Shown one piece after another: positions 45,069-55,500 of a stretch of 64,000 bases of DNA (position 1 is the stretch's first letter; each line of letters begins with the position of its first letter). Below the pieces are notes generated by a model. The model saw nothing but the letters and a program-made list of their open reading frames with translations. It was not told the origin of the DNA and made no database searches. Made by a program: the position numbers and the translations under genes. Source of the DNA: Streptomyces sp. A2-16 (GTDB lineage: Bacteria; Actinomycetota; Actinomycetes; Streptomycetales; Streptomycetaceae); assembly GCF_018128905.1 (NCBI RefSeq), contig NZ_CP063808.1, positions 5,332,001-5,396,000 of the forward strand, given 5' to 3'.

Positions 45069-47552
45069 TCAGGCCTCTGGTCCGGCCTCCGGCAGCACGC
45101 CCCGCCCCGCCGCCCGGTGCTCCGCCGCCGCCACGGGGTCCGTCTCGTCGAGGACAGCCGCGATGCCCTCGTGGGCCTGGGCCTCCGCGTGCCGGTAGCC
45201 GAGCCTCGGGGCCAGTTCCAGCGCCTGGCGGTGGAGCCGCAGGGCCTGGTCCGGCAGGCCCGCGAGGCGGCAGGTCTCCCCGTAGGCGCTCAGGAAGTGG
45301 ATCTTCCAGTGGTCCTCGAACAACTCGTCCAGCAGCGCGAACGCCCGTTCGTGGCTCGCCAGGGCCTCCTCGTGGCGGCCCATCCGGCGCAGGGCGACGC
45401 CGAGGCAGTTCAGGCACCAGGCCTCGTTGTGCTGGTGACCGTCCTCGCGGGCCAGTGCCAGCGCCCGGTGGAGGTGATCGGCGGACGCGTCGGGGTCCTC
45501 GTCGGCGATGGCGACACCGAGGGTGATCAGGGCCGTCAGCGTGTGCGGCCACGCTCCCTCGGCGTGCGGGATCTCCAGCGCCGTACGGGCGAGCCGGGCC
45601 GCTTCGTCACGGTCGCCCAGTTGCAGCAGCGCCCAGGCCTCGTACGCCGTCGCGTGGGCCGTGCCCATGGGGCAGTCGGCGTCCGCGTACAGCTTTCCCG
45701 CCAGCCTGAACAGGCCCAGCGGTTCCTCGACGTATCCCTCGTCCCATCGCAAGTAGCCGCGCCGCATGGTCAGTTCGGCCTCGGCGCGGATGTCCCCCGC
45801 CTGCAGCACCAGCGGGGCAGCCGCCTCGTAGGCGGCACCGGCCTCGGCCATCCGGCCCGCGTTGTAGCGGGCGAAGCCCAAGTCACTGTGGGCCTCGGCC
45901 AGTTGCAGGGGATCGCCCAGGCGCCGGGCGGCGGCCAGGGACCGTTCGAAGAGGCCGTTGAGCATCGTGGTGCCGCAGCGGCGGGCGAAGTACGCCCGCA
46001 TGAAGCGCGGCAGTTCGCACAGGTGCCGGTCGGCCCCCGCGTCCTCGGCCGCCTCGAAGGCGGCCAGCAGGTTGAGGTACTCGGTGCCGAACCAGATCAG
46101 GGCCGTCAACTTGTCGGTGAAGTGCGGCAGTTCGGCCGGTGGGCGGTCCACGGACGCTTCGCGGCTCAGCGACAGGAACGGCATCGCCGCGTCGGCGGCG
46201 GCCGCCGCGTGCACGTAGTAGTCGAGCACCCGGGTCAGGGCCCGGTCCCGTTCCGCCGGCGCGTCCTGTTCGGTGGTGGCGCGGCGGGCGTGCTGGTGGA
46301 CCAGGTCGTGGAGGCGGTAGCGGCCCGCCGCCGGCTGCTGCACCAGGTGCGCGTCCAGCAGGTCCTCCAGCATCGCGCGGGCGCTGCGCAGCGGCACCTC
46401 CGCCAGGGCGGCCGCCACGTGCTCGTCGAACGACGACCCGGGCAGCAGGCCCAGCAGGCGGAACAGCCTGGCCTTGGGGCGGTCCAACTGCCGTACGGAC
46501 ATGGCGAACGCGGTGTCGAACTCGCTCGCCCCCTCCGCCATCCGCTCGACGAGGATGCCCACGGTCCAGCCCGGCCGGTGCCGCAGCCGGGCCGCGGCCA
46601 GCCGCAGGGCCAGCGGCAGCCGTCCGCACAGGCGCAGCACCTCGGCGGTGGACTCGGGGTCACGGGCCAGGCGCCCCTCGCGCCTGTCGGTCTCGCCGCT
46701 GGCGCGGGCCAGCAGCTCGGCGCTCTCCTGCTCGGTCAGCACGTCCAGCGAGACCGGCGGGACCTCGTCCAGGCCGAGCAGCCGGTTGCGGCTGGTGACG
46801 AGGGCGACGGAGGGTCCGGCGCCGGGCAGCAGCGGTCGGACCTGGTCGGCGTCGGCGGCGTTGTCCAGGACCACGACGGCCCGCCGGTGAGCCAGCTCGG
46901 AGCGCCAGCAGGCGGCCAGTTCCTCGACACCGCCGTCCTGCGGGACCTTCTCGGAGGGCACGTCGAGGGCGGCGAGCAGGGTGCGCAGGGCGCGGTCGGG
47001 ATCGAGCGGCCTGCGTCCCTCGGTGAAGCCGTGCAGGTCCAGGTAGAGCTGGGCGTCCGGGTAGTCGGCGGCGAGCCGGTGCGCCGCGTGGACGGCCAGG
47101 CAGGTCTTGCCTACGCCCGCCATGCCGTCGACGGCGATCACACGGCTGTCGGCCACCCCGTCGAGCAGGGCCGTGAGCTGGGCCTCGCGCCCGGTGAAGT
47201 CGGGCAGGTCGCGCGGGAGGTCGTTGCGGGGCGGGCGCGGGGCGCCGGCGGGCGGCGACGGGGGATGGACCTGGCGGGTCGTCCTCGGGGGTGCCGGCAG
47301 AGGGCTGGACGCCCGCTCCCACAGCGGGCGCAGCGGGCGGGGGTCGCGCTGCACGAGGCGACACAGGGCGATCACCGCGGGCCAGGGCGGCACCGTCTGC
47401 CCGCTGAGGTACCGGGACAGGGACGACGAGCTGAGACCGGCGTCCCGGGCGAGGGCCCGTACCCCTCGCTTCGACAGCTCCTGGAGCAGCCGTAGCCGCG
47501 CGGCCAGCTGCTCCTGCGGGTCGCCGCCCCCTGCGCTGTCGTGCTCCACCAC
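45069..47552 (-). CDS. XRE-type HTH / NB-ARC / TPR regulator (STAND protein)
   Basis: 827 residues. HTH near residues 15-55 (LARDAGLSSSSLSRYLSGQT), then NB-ARC (P-loop GMAGVGKTCLAVHAA about residues 120-135, Walker B VVVLDNAAD, GRLPLAL) and a long C-terminal TPR array. This is the STAND architecture used in actinobacterial regulators: nucleotide-dependent assembly coupled to DNA binding and protein-protein contact. GTG 47552 or 47549 is the probable start (weak Shine-Dalgarno). It is divergent from an AhpD-like gene. Confidence 0.82.
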   Translation of the reverse strand: MVEHDSAGGGDPQEQLAARLRLLQELSKRGVRALARDAGLSSSSLSRYLSGQTVPPWPAVIALCRLVQRDPRPLRPLWERASSPLPAPPRTTRQVHPPSPPAGAPRPPRNDLPRDLPDFTGREAQLTALLDGVADSRVIAVDGMAGVGKTCLAVHAAHRLAADYPDAQLYLDLHGFTEGRRPLDPDRALRTLLAALDVPSEKVPQDGGVEELAACWRSELAHRRAVVVLDNAADADQVRPLLPGAGPSVALVTSRNRLLGLDEVPPVSLDVLTEQESAELLARASGETDRREGRLARDPESTAEVLRLCGRLPLALRLAAARLRHRPGWTVGILVERMAEGASEFDTAFAMSVRQLDRPKARLFRLLGLLPGSSFDEHVAAALAEVPLRSARAMLEDLLDAHLVQQPAAGRYRLHDLVHQHARRATTEQDAPAERDRALTRVLDYYVHAAAAADAAMPFLSLSREASVDRPPAELPHFTDKLTALIWFGTEYLNLLAAFEAAEDAGADRHLCELPRFMRAYFARRCGTTMLNGLFERSLAAARRLGDPLQLAEAHSDLGFARYNAGRMAEAGAAYEAAAPLVLQAGDIRAEAELTMRRGYLRWDEGYVEEPLGLFRLAGKLYADADCPMGTAHATAYEAWALLQLGDRDEAARLARTALEIPHAEGAWPHTLTALITLGVAIADEDPDASADHLHRALALAREDGHQHNEAWCLNCLGVALRRMGRHEEALASHERAFALLDELFEDHWKIHFLSAYGETCRLAGLPDQALRLHRQALELAPRLGYRHAEAQAHEGIAAVLDETDPVAAAEHRAAGRGVLPEAGPEA

Positions 47553-47626
47553 TGTCCCCCGCCCCCCTGTCCCGCCCCGGCGGTATTCGTCCGGGCCGGA
47601 TCGTGCCTGCTCACGGCCGTTTCGGC

Positions 47627-47644
47627 TGTCCCACGGTGTCCCAC
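47627..47644. promoter_or_regulatory. direct repeat TGTCCCAC, 10 bp apart
   Basis: TGTCCCAC occurs at 47627-47634 and 47637-47644, spaced one helical turn, in the region between the STAND regulator and the AhpD-like gene. Direct repeats of this spacing suit a tandem-binding activator. Confidence 0.45.
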
Positions 47645-47730
47645 GACCGTCGTCCTGACAAGCCCTCTCGGCTGAGATGGAACCACACCCCGCAGGAACG
47701 GGGCACAGCCCGACAGAGGAGAGATTCCGG

Positions 47731-48186
47731 ATGCAGTCCCGTATGCAGAACCCCGCCGTCGTCCTGTCCGACGCGATGCAGCCCGTCCAGCAGCTCTTCA
47801 AGGCCGTGCACTCCGGTGGGGTGGACGGGCAGACGCTGGAGCTGGTGCATCTGCGGGTCAGTCAGATCAACGGCTGCAGTGCCTGTGTCGACGGCGGCGC
47901 CAGGACGGCCCGCAAGGCAGGCGTCAGCGACGAGCGGCTGGCCACGGTCGCCGCATGGCGGGAGGCTCCCTACTTCACCGAGGAGGAGCGGGCGGCGCTC
48001 GCACTGGCCGAGGCGGCGACCCGACTCGCCGACCGCCCCGACGCGGTGAGCGACGAGGTCTGGGACACGGCAGCCACGTACTTCGACGAGAAGCAGCTCG
48101 CCGCGATCGTCCTGATGATCGGTGTGACGAACCTGTTCAACCGGCTCAACGCCACGACCCGGCAGATCGCCGGCGCGTGGGGATGA
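47731..48186 (+). CDS. AhpD-like carboxymuconolactone decarboxylase-family protein
   Basis: 151 residues with the family motif NGCSACVDGG, the CxxC redox pair of AhpD-type alkylhydroperoxidases, and RKAGVSDERL. It could reduce peroxides or be an organic-hydroperoxide protein. The ATG at 47731 follows GAGGAGA. It is the first gene of a rightward run toward the polysaccharide locus. Confidence 0.85.
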   Translation: MQSRMQNPAVVLSDAMQPVQQLFKAVHSGGVDGQTLELVHLRVSQINGCSACVDGGARTARKAGVSDERLATVAAWREAPYFTEEERAALALAEAATRLADRPDAVSDEVWDTAATYFDEKQLAAIVLMIGVTNLFNRLNATTRQIAGAWG

Positions 48187-48247
48187 GCGGTACGGCAGTT
48201 CTGACGTGAAGATGTCCCCGACCACCCGCAGACCAGGAGGAACCGTC

Positions 48248-48706
48248 ATGACCGGCACCCGGAAGACGACCAGCAGGACCGAGACGTTCACCGCCGAGGA
48301 GCGCGCCGCGATGAAGGAGCGCGCCCAGGAGGTCAAGGCGTCGGCGCGCCGCAGCTCGCGTGCCGACAAGGCGGCGGAGGACGAGGCCGCCGTGCTCGCG
48401 AAGATCGCCGAGATGCAGGACTCGGACCGGGTCATGGCCGAGCGGATCCACGCCGTCGTCAGGGCGAGCGCGCCCGGCCTGGCGCCGAAGCTCTGGTACG
48501 GGATGCCCGCGTACGCCCAGGACGGCAAGGTCGTCTGCTTCTTCCAGAGCGCGCAGAAGTTCAACGCGCGGTACGCGACCTTCGGCTTCAACGACAAGGC
48601 GGCCCTCGACGAGGGCACGATGTGGCCGACCGCCTTCGCGCTCACACAGCTGACCGCCGCCGACGAGGCGCGGATCGGTGAGCTCGTGAAGAGGGCGGCG
48701 GGCTGA
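48248..48706 (+). CDS. DUF1801/YdhG-like protein
   Basis: 152 residues. A charged helical N-terminus leads to a domain with APGLAPKLWYGMPAYAQDGK and TFGFNDKAALDEGTMWPTAF, resembling the DUF1801/YdhG (iron-chaperone-like) fold. Start ATG after AGGAGGAA. Function in actinobacteria is not established. It lies 28 nt before the PfkB kinase start. Confidence 0.72.
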   Translation: MTGTRKTTSRTETFTAEERAAMKERAQEVKASARRSSRADKAAEDEAAVLAKIAEMQDSDRVMAERIHAVVRASAPGLAPKLWYGMPAYAQDGKVVCFFQSAQKFNARYATFGFNDKAALDEGTMWPTAFALTQLTAADEARIGELVKRAAG

Positions 48707-48734
48707 GGGCCGCGAGCGGAAGAGGTGCCGAAAG

Positions 48735-49649
48735 ATGCGCAGGCCGACGAACAGCCGACGTCCCGAGGGGCTGTTCGTCGGCCTGTGCACGTTGGACGTC
48801 ATTCAGCTCGTGGACCGGGTGCCGGGGTCCAACGAGAAGCTCACGGCTCGTGAGCAGGTCGTGGCCGCGGGAGGACCGGCGGCGAACGCGGCTGTGGCCT
48901 TCAGCCATCTGGGCGGTACGGCCCGGCTGCTCACCGGGATCGGCTCCCATCCGCTGGGAGTGGCGGTCGCGGCGGATCTTGACCGGCTGGGCGTGCGGGT
49001 GTCGGATCTCGCGGCCGGTTCGGTCGAGCCGCCCGCCGTGTCGTCCGTCCTGGTCACCGCGTCGAGCGGGGACCGGGCCGTCGCGTCGACCAACGCGAGC
49101 GGCGGAAGGCTCTCACCGCCCGACGGTCTCGACGCACTGGTGGCCGCCTGCGACATCGTCGAGTTCGACGGCCATCACATGGAACTGGCGGTGGCCGCCG
49201 CCAGGGCCGCCCGGGCCGTCGGCCGTCGCACCGTTCTCGACGCCGGCAGTTGGAAGCCCGGCACGGAGCGGCTGCTCCCTTCGATCGACGTGGCCGTGTG
49301 CTCGCAGGACTTCCGGCCGCCCGGCACGGACGACCCCGCGGACAACCCCACGGACACCCTGCGGTTCCTGCGGGAGCACGGCGTCCTCTGGTCGGCGGTC
49401 AGTCGCGGCGGGCGCCCCCTGCTGTGGGCGGGTCCCGACGACCGTGGCACGGTGGACGTACCTGCCGTTCGGGTGGCGGACACCCTGGGCGCCGGTGACG
49501 TCCTCCACGGTGCGCTCACCCACCACCTCGCCGCTCAGGGGCAGTTGACCTCGCACGGGTTCGCCGAGGCCCTGCGCGGCGCGGCCGAGGTGGCTTCGCG
49601 GGCGTGCACCTCGTTCGGCACTCGGGCTTGGATGCAGAACAGCCAATGA
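48735..49649 (+). CDS. PfkB-family sugar kinase
   Basis: 304 residues of the ribokinase/PfkB fold. N-terminal AGGPAANAAVAFSHLGG and the C-terminal anion-hole and catalytic base motif DTLGAGDVLHG are intact. Substrate could be ribose, fructose or 2-keto-3-deoxygluconate; a KDG kinase would fit the downstream uronate enzymes. A 16-bp perfect hairpin (48741-48784) begins 6 nt inside the coding region. Confidence 0.85.
   Translation: MRRPTNSRRPEGLFVGLCTLDVIQLVDRVPGSNEKLTAREQVVAAGGPAANAAVAFSHLGGTARLLTGIGSHPLGVAVAADLDRLGVRVSDLAAGSVEPPAVSSVLVTASSGDRAVASTNASGGRLSPPDGLDALVAACDIVEFDGHHMELAVAAARAARAVGRRTVLDAGSWKPGTERLLPSIDVAVCSQDFRPPGTDDPADNPTDTLRFLREHGVLWSAVSRGGRPLLWAGPDDRGTVDVPAVRVADTLGAGDVLHGALTHHLAAQGQLTSHGFAEALRGAAEVASRACTSFGTRAWMQNSQ
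48741..48784 (+). promoter_or_regulatory. 16-bp perfect inverted repeat at the 5' end of the PfkB gene
   Basis: AGGCCGACGAACAGCC (48741-48756) and GGCTGTTCGTCGGCCT (48769-48784) pair perfectly with a 12-nt loop, starting six bases after the start codon. In mRNA it would be a very stable hairpin that could hinder translation initiation or end transcription. Confidence 0.7.
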
Positions 49650-49659
49650 CATGACACAC

Positions 49660-49729
49660 ATCGGATCTATCCCGTTCCATTGACGCGCGGTAACCCCAAC
49701 TCTATGTTGCATCGCGGGATAGATCCGAT
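49660..49729 (+). promoter_or_regulatory. 15-bp inverted repeat upstream of the GH95-like gene
   Basis: ATCGGATCTATCCCG (49660-49674) and CGGGATAGATCCGAT (49715-49729) are perfect inverted copies 40 bp apart. Each half contains GGAT-N2-ATCC and may itself be a dimer site. The second copy lies 50 bp before the chosen start at 49779. Confidence 0.65.
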
Positions 49730-49778
49730 GACTCATCAAGCCGAGTCGCACCGAGCCGAAAGCCTGCCTGGAGGCACC

Positions 49779-52109
49779 ATGCCCTCTCCCGCCGCGCCCG
49801 AGCCGTCCAGACGTGCCGTGCTCGCCACCGGAACCGCCCTCACCGGCGGACTTCTGGCTTCCGGCCCGGCCGCACAGGCGACGGCGGCAGATCGCACCCA
49901 GGCCCCACCTGCCCGCGACCCCTGGCGCACCGTGCTCGACGACGCCGACCTCGTCTGGCAGCGGATGCCGACGGCCTGGTACGAGGGCCCCTTCCTCGGG
50001 AACGGCTTCCTCGGCTCCGGGATCTACGCCGAACCAGGGGCCTCCTCCACGGCGGTGCGTTTCAACATCCAGCACTCCGAAGTGCAGGACCACCGCCCCG
50101 AGTTCGGGTCCCTCTTCGGTCTGGCCCGGCTGCCGATCGGGTGGTTCACGCTGGAGCCGGTGGGCGCCATCACCGGCCTCGACTGGCGGCTGTCCCTGCG
50201 CCACGCCGAGTTGACCGGCACCCTCACCACCGACAGGGGCACCCTGGAGCTGCGCGCCCTCGTTCACAACGACCGCTCGGTCCTCGCGGTGGAGGTGACC
50301 GCGAGCGAGGGCGAGCGCGGCTTCCGGTGGGTGTTCCATCCCGCGGACGCCATCAGCCCACGGGCCGCCTTCAAGCCGCTGCCCGACGGCTACCGGGGCA
50401 ATCCGCCCGCCCAGGTCGCCGACCATGACGGGATCACCGCGGCCGTGCAGCCGCTGCTCGCGGGCGGGCAGCACGTCACCGCGTGGCGGGAGCGGACCAG
50501 GGGCCGCACGCGGACGCTGTACGCGCACGTGGCGCACTCGTACCCCGGGACCACCGCCCTCGGCCGGGCCCTGACAGCGGTCCGCCGAGCGGCGCAACTC
50601 CCCTGCTCCGCCCTGGCGGTGGACCACCGCGCCTGGTGGCACACCTACTACCGCAAGAGTTTCCTGTCGCTCCCCGACGCCCGCATCCAGCGCTTCTACT
50701 GGATCCAGCTGTACAAGACCGCCTCCGCCGCCCGCCGCGACGCCCCCGTGATGGCGACGAGCGGCCCCTGGCTGGAGCCCACGCCCTGGCCCAACACCTG
50801 GTGGAACCTCAACGTCCAACTGGAGTACTGGCTCATCCACGGCTCCAACCATCTCGAACTCGACGCCGTCACCCGGGCGTTGAGCGAGTTCCGGGACAAC
50901 CTCACCCAGGAGACCCCGGCGCCGTACCGCGCCGACTCGCTGGGCATCCCGCGCACCACCGACCCCCACCTGGTGAACGGCGCATCCAGCACCCTCATGG
51001 GCTACGGCGTCGGCATTCCCGGCCAGGACCCGCCCACCCCCGAAGTGGGCAACCTGACCTGGGCGTTGCACAACGTCTGGCTGAGTTACCGCCACACGAT
51101 GGACCGGTCGATCGTGCGGGACGTGCTGTTCCCCCTCCTGCGCAAGGCGGTCAACTACTACCTGCACTTCCTCGAACCGGGCCCGGACGCCAGGCTGCAT
51201 CTGCCCGCCACCTTCTCCCCGGAGTACGGCGGCGACTCACGCGACTGCAACTACGACCTGATGCTGCTGACCTGGGCCTGCCGGACCCTTCTCGAATGCG
51301 CCGAACTCCTCGGCGTCAAGGACCCGTTGGCGCCCCGGTGGCGCGAGGTACTGGCGAAGCGGGTGCCGTATCCGACGGACGCCAACGGCTTCATGATCGG
51401 CGCGGACATCCCCTTCGCGAAGTCGCACCGTCACTACTCGCATCTGCTCGCCGTCTACCCGCTGTACGAGGTCACCGGCCGCACGCCCGACGAGCGTGCC
51501 CTGATCGAGCGCTCGCTGGCGCACTGGGTGGGCTTCGAAGGTGCCCTGCAGGGCTACACCTTCACCGGCGCCGCCTCCATGTCGGCGCTGCTCGGCAAGG
51601 GCGAGGACGCGCTGGGGTATCTCGGCGAGCTGATGACCCGGTTCATCCAGCCGAACACCATGTACCAGGAGTCCGGGCCGGTCATCGAGACGCCCCTGTC
51701 GGCGGTCCAGTCGCTGCACGACATGGTGTGCCAGTCGTGGGGCGGGGTCATCAGGGTGTTTCCCGCGCTGCCCGCCGCCTGGAAGGACCTCGCTGTGCAC
51801 GACTTCCGCACCCAGGGCGCCTTCCTGCTGAGCGCGGTCCGTCAGGGCGGCACCACGCGCTGGGTGCGGCTGGCCAGCGAGGCGGGCGCCCCCTGCGTCG
51901 TACGCCATGGGATCGCGGGGCCGATCGAGGTCCGGGACGAGCGAGGCCGCCCCCTGCGTCACGAGGACGCCGGAGACGGCACCGTCCGTATCCTGCTGCG
52001 CAAGGGCGAGGCGGCGATCGTCACCCCGAGGGGTGACCGCCCCGACCTGACCGTCGCGCCCGTGCGCCCGAACGGGGACGCCCCTCGCTGGGGGCTGCCC
52101 CGGATCTGA
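49779..52109 (+). CDS. secreted GH95-like glycoside hydrolase
   Basis: 776 residues with a Tat-type signal (SRRAVLATGTALTGG, AQA cleavage near residue 32). The body resembles GH95-type (alpha-L-fucosidase/galactosidase) proteins: YEGPFLGNGFLGSGIY, a W-N-x-N (WNLN) region, and TFSPEYGGD with a candidate acidic residue. The C-terminal catalytic Asp region diverges from the best-known enzymes, so activity on L-fucose or L-galactose is uncertain. GGAGG precedes ATG 49779; the frame opens upstream at 49680. Confidence 0.75.
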   Translation: MPSPAAPEPSRRAVLATGTALTGGLLASGPAAQATAADRTQAPPARDPWRTVLDDADLVWQRMPTAWYEGPFLGNGFLGSGIYAEPGASSTAVRFNIQHSEVQDHRPEFGSLFGLARLPIGWFTLEPVGAITGLDWRLSLRHAELTGTLTTDRGTLELRALVHNDRSVLAVEVTASEGERGFRWVFHPADAISPRAAFKPLPDGYRGNPPAQVADHDGITAAVQPLLAGGQHVTAWRERTRGRTRTLYAHVAHSYPGTTALGRALTAVRRAAQLPCSALAVDHRAWWHTYYRKSFLSLPDARIQRFYWIQLYKTASAARRDAPVMATSGPWLEPTPWPNTWWNLNVQLEYWLIHGSNHLELDAVTRALSEFRDNLTQETPAPYRADSLGIPRTTDPHLVNGASSTLMGYGVGIPGQDPPTPEVGNLTWALHNVWLSYRHTMDRSIVRDVLFPLLRKAVNYYLHFLEPGPDARLHLPATFSPEYGGDSRDCNYDLMLLTWACRTLLECAELLGVKDPLAPRWREVLAKRVPYPTDANGFMIGADIPFAKSHRHYSHLLAVYPLYEVTGRTPDERALIERSLAHWVGFEGALQGYTFTGAASMSALLGKGEDALGYLGELMTRFIQPNTMYQESGPVIETPLSAVQSLHDMVCQSWGGVIRVFPALPAAWKDLAVHDFRTQGAFLLSAVRQGGTTRWVRLASEAGAPCVVRHGIAGPIEVRDERGRPLRHEDAGDGTVRILLRKGEAAIVTPRGDRPDLTVAPVRPNGDAPRWGLPRI

Positions 52110-52115
52110 CGAGGG

Positions 52116-52325
52116 TCACGACCTGCGGCCGCGCACGTTCCAGCCGCTGCCGATGCCGGCCAGGTGAAGAGCGAGCACCATCAGGCCGAGCAACATGATG
52201 TTCGTAGAAGTGAACGTGTCGTTGGTGGAGATGTCCGCGGCGTTGATCAGGAAGGAGATGAAGAACAGAACCGCGGAGATGATGGCCAGCATGGGTGTCC
52301 ATCCCTTTCGGACGACTGTGGTCAT
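52116..52325 (-). CDS. small two-pass membrane protein
   Basis: 69 residues with two hydrophobic segments (MLAIISAVLFFISFLINAAD and NIMLLGLMVLALHLAG), a plan common among small Streptomyces membrane proteins. The ATG at 52325 follows GGGGAG; the upstream frame extension is non-coding. Nothing suggests a role in sugar use; it lies opposite the GH genes. Confidence 0.7.
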   Translation of the reverse strand: MTTVVRKGWTPMLAIISAVLFFISFLINAADISTNDTFTSTNIMLLGLMVLALHLAGIGSGWNVRGRRS

Positions 52326-52538
52326 TGACTCCCCGTGCCGTTCGAATTCCCCCAACTTGTCGGAGCATGCCGACCGTTGCGGACCGGAGAGCAGCACGTT
52401 CGACCAGCCGGACATCGTTCGAAACCTCTTGACGTTGCCGTACAACCCGATTGACACTCTCGCAACACGACGTCACACAGCCGAAACGGCAGGGTGCCCA
52501 AGGCCTAGGCCCCGCCACGCCTCAGCAGGGAACCCCAC

Positions 52539-55500
52539 ATGACGTACCTCGCACGTCCGCGCACCCGCGCGAGACGCCGGGCGGGCCGCCTCGCCGGTCT
52601 GACCGCCGCGTCACTCCTCCTGGGCCTCGCCGCCCCCATGGTCCCGGCCCAGGCCGCGGCCACCGCGGACGTCACCGAGGGACTGGCCCTCTGGTACAAG
52701 CTCGACGCGGCCTCCGGCAACACCGTCACCGACGCCTCCGGCAACGGCCGCGACGGCACGGTGAACGGGACCGCCGACTGGTCGGACCCCGCACAGGGGC
52801 TCGCCTTCAACGGCACCGACACCTCCATCAAGGTGCCGGACGACATCATGAAGGGCATGGACTCGATCACCGTCTCCACCGACGTGCTGATCGACCCCGC
52901 CCAGGCCGCCCCGTACTTCATCTACGGCTTCGGCAACTCCAGCGGGAGCAACGGCAACGGCTACCTGTTCGCCACCGGCAACTCACTGCGCACCTCCATC
53001 GCCACCGGCAACTGGTCGACCGAGCAGAACACCAGGCCCGCCGACTCGCACAACCTGACCCGCGGCGTGTGGAAGCAGCTCACCTACACCCAGACCGGCA
53101 ACACCGGCATCCTCTACGAGGACGGTGTCGAGGTCGGCCGCAACACCTCGGTCACCATCACGCCCGGCTCCATCGGATCCGGCACCACCACCGCCAACTA
53201 CATCGGCAAGTCGCTCTACTCGGGCGACAAGCTCTTCAAGGGCCGCATCCGTGACTTCCGGGTCTACGACCGCGCCCTGGACCCCGCCGAGGTCGACGAG
53301 CTGACCTTGCCCATCGCAGCGCAGGGCGTCGCCGCCGACAAGGCCGCGCTGAGCCTGGGCGACACGAGCGCGGTCACGGCCGACGTGGTCCTGCCGAGGT
53401 CCGGCACCGCCGGCGGGTCGACGATCACCTGGGCCAGCGACAACCCCGGCGTGGTGTCCGACTCCGGCAAGGTGACCCGCCCGGCCGCCGGTGAACCGAA
53501 CGGCCGTGCCACGCTCACGGCAACCCTGAAGAAGGGTTCCGCGACCGACACCAAGAGCTTCGACATCACGGTCCTGCCGGACTTCGACGACCGGACGGCC
53601 GCCGAGCGGGCCACCGAGAACCTCACCGTCCACAACGTCGACGACGCGCGCGGCAATCTGACGCTGCCGGCGACGGGCGACTACGGCACGACCGTCTCCT
53701 GGTCCTCCGCGAACCCGGCCGTCGTCTCGGCGGAGGGTGTCGTCCACCGCCCCGCGCACGGTGACGGCGCCACCACCGCGGAACTCACCGCCACCGTCAC
53801 CAAGGGCGAGGCGAAGGCCACCCGCACCTTCACCGCGAAGGTCCCCGAACTCCCCGCGCGACAGGCCCTCAAGGGCTACATGTTCAGCTACTTCACCGGC
53901 GAGGGCACCTCGGACGGCGAGCAGCTCTACGCGGCGCTCAGCAAGGGCGACGACCCCATGAAGTGGCGTGAGCTGAACGACGGCAAGCCGGTCCTCACCT
54001 CCACGCTCGGCGAGAAGGGCCTGCGCGACCCGTTCATCATCCGCTCCCCCGAGGGCGACAAGTTCTACCAGATCGCCACCGACCTCAGGATCTACGGCAA
54101 CGGCGACTGGGACGCGTCCCAGCGCACCGGCAGCAAGTCCGTCATGGTGTGGGAGTCCACCGACCTGGTCCACTGGACCAACCACCGCCTGGTCAAGGTC
54201 TCCCCCGACAGCGCGGGCAACACGTGGGCGCCGGAGGCGTACTACGACAGCAAGCTCGGCGAGTACGTGGTCTTCTGGGCGTCGAAGCTGTACGACAATG
54301 AGGCCCACTCCGGCGACACGTACAACCGCATGATGTACGCGACCACCCGCGACTTCTACACCTTCAGCGAGCCCAAGGTCTGGGTCGACCGCGGCTACTC
54401 GGTCATCGACTCCACGATGATCCAGAACAACGGCACCTACTACCGCCTCTCGAAGGACGAGCGCAACAACACCTCCTCGACGCCCAACAGCAAGTTCATC
54501 TTCGAGGAGAAGAGCGACTCGATCCTCAACCTGAACTGGACCGCGGTCGCGGAGGGCATCGGCAAGGGGGCGATGAACGCGGCGGAGGGGCCGCTGGTCT
54601 TCAAGTCGAACACCGAGGAGAAGTGGTACGCCTTCCTCGACGAGTTCGGGGGCCGCGGCTACATCCCCTTCGAGACGACCGACCTCGACTCCGGCACCTG
54701 GACACCGGTCGCCGACTACGACCTCCCCGCCAGACCGCGCCACGGCACGGTCCTGCCGGTCACCCAGGCCGAGTACGACCGTCTCCTGCGCGCCTATCAG
54801 CCGGACCAGCTCGTCGAAAGCGTCGAGGGCATCGAGGTGAAGACGCGGACCGGTGAGGCACCGGTCCTGCCGGCCACCGTGATCGCCACGTACGCCGACG
54901 GCGTCAAGCGCCCCGTCGCCGTCACCTGGGAGGACGTCCCGGCCTCGAAGTACGCCCAGGCGGGCACCTTCACGGTCACCGGCAGCCTGCCCGACGGCGC
55001 CGCGATCCCGGTCCAGGCCGAGGTCACCGTCTCGTCGGAAGGACCCGACGTCCCGGCCGACCTGCTGCTGCACTACGGCTTCGACGAGACCGGCGGCAAC
55101 ATCACGGTCGACTCCAGCGGCCACGGCTACCACGGCACCTACGCCGGTACGCCCTCATTCGGCACCGGCGTCGGCGGCGGCTCGTTCAAGATGTCCGGCG
55201 ACGCGAACTCGCCGTACGTGAAGATCCCCAACGGTGTGCTGAGGAACGCCGGCAGCGTGACCGTGTCCACCTACGCCAAGTGGAAGGGCGGCAGCAGCTT
55301 CCAGTGGCTGTTCGGGCTCGGCCCCGACAGCGACAAGTACCTGTTCGCCACCCCCTCCAACGGTGGCAACAGCCTCTACTCCGCGATCACCAAGGCGAGT
55401 TGGTCGGCGGAGTCCAAGCTGACGGCCGGCTCGCAGCTCACGCCCGGCGAGTGGCGGCACGTCACCGTCACCCTCGACGGCTCGACCGGCGCGCTGGTCC

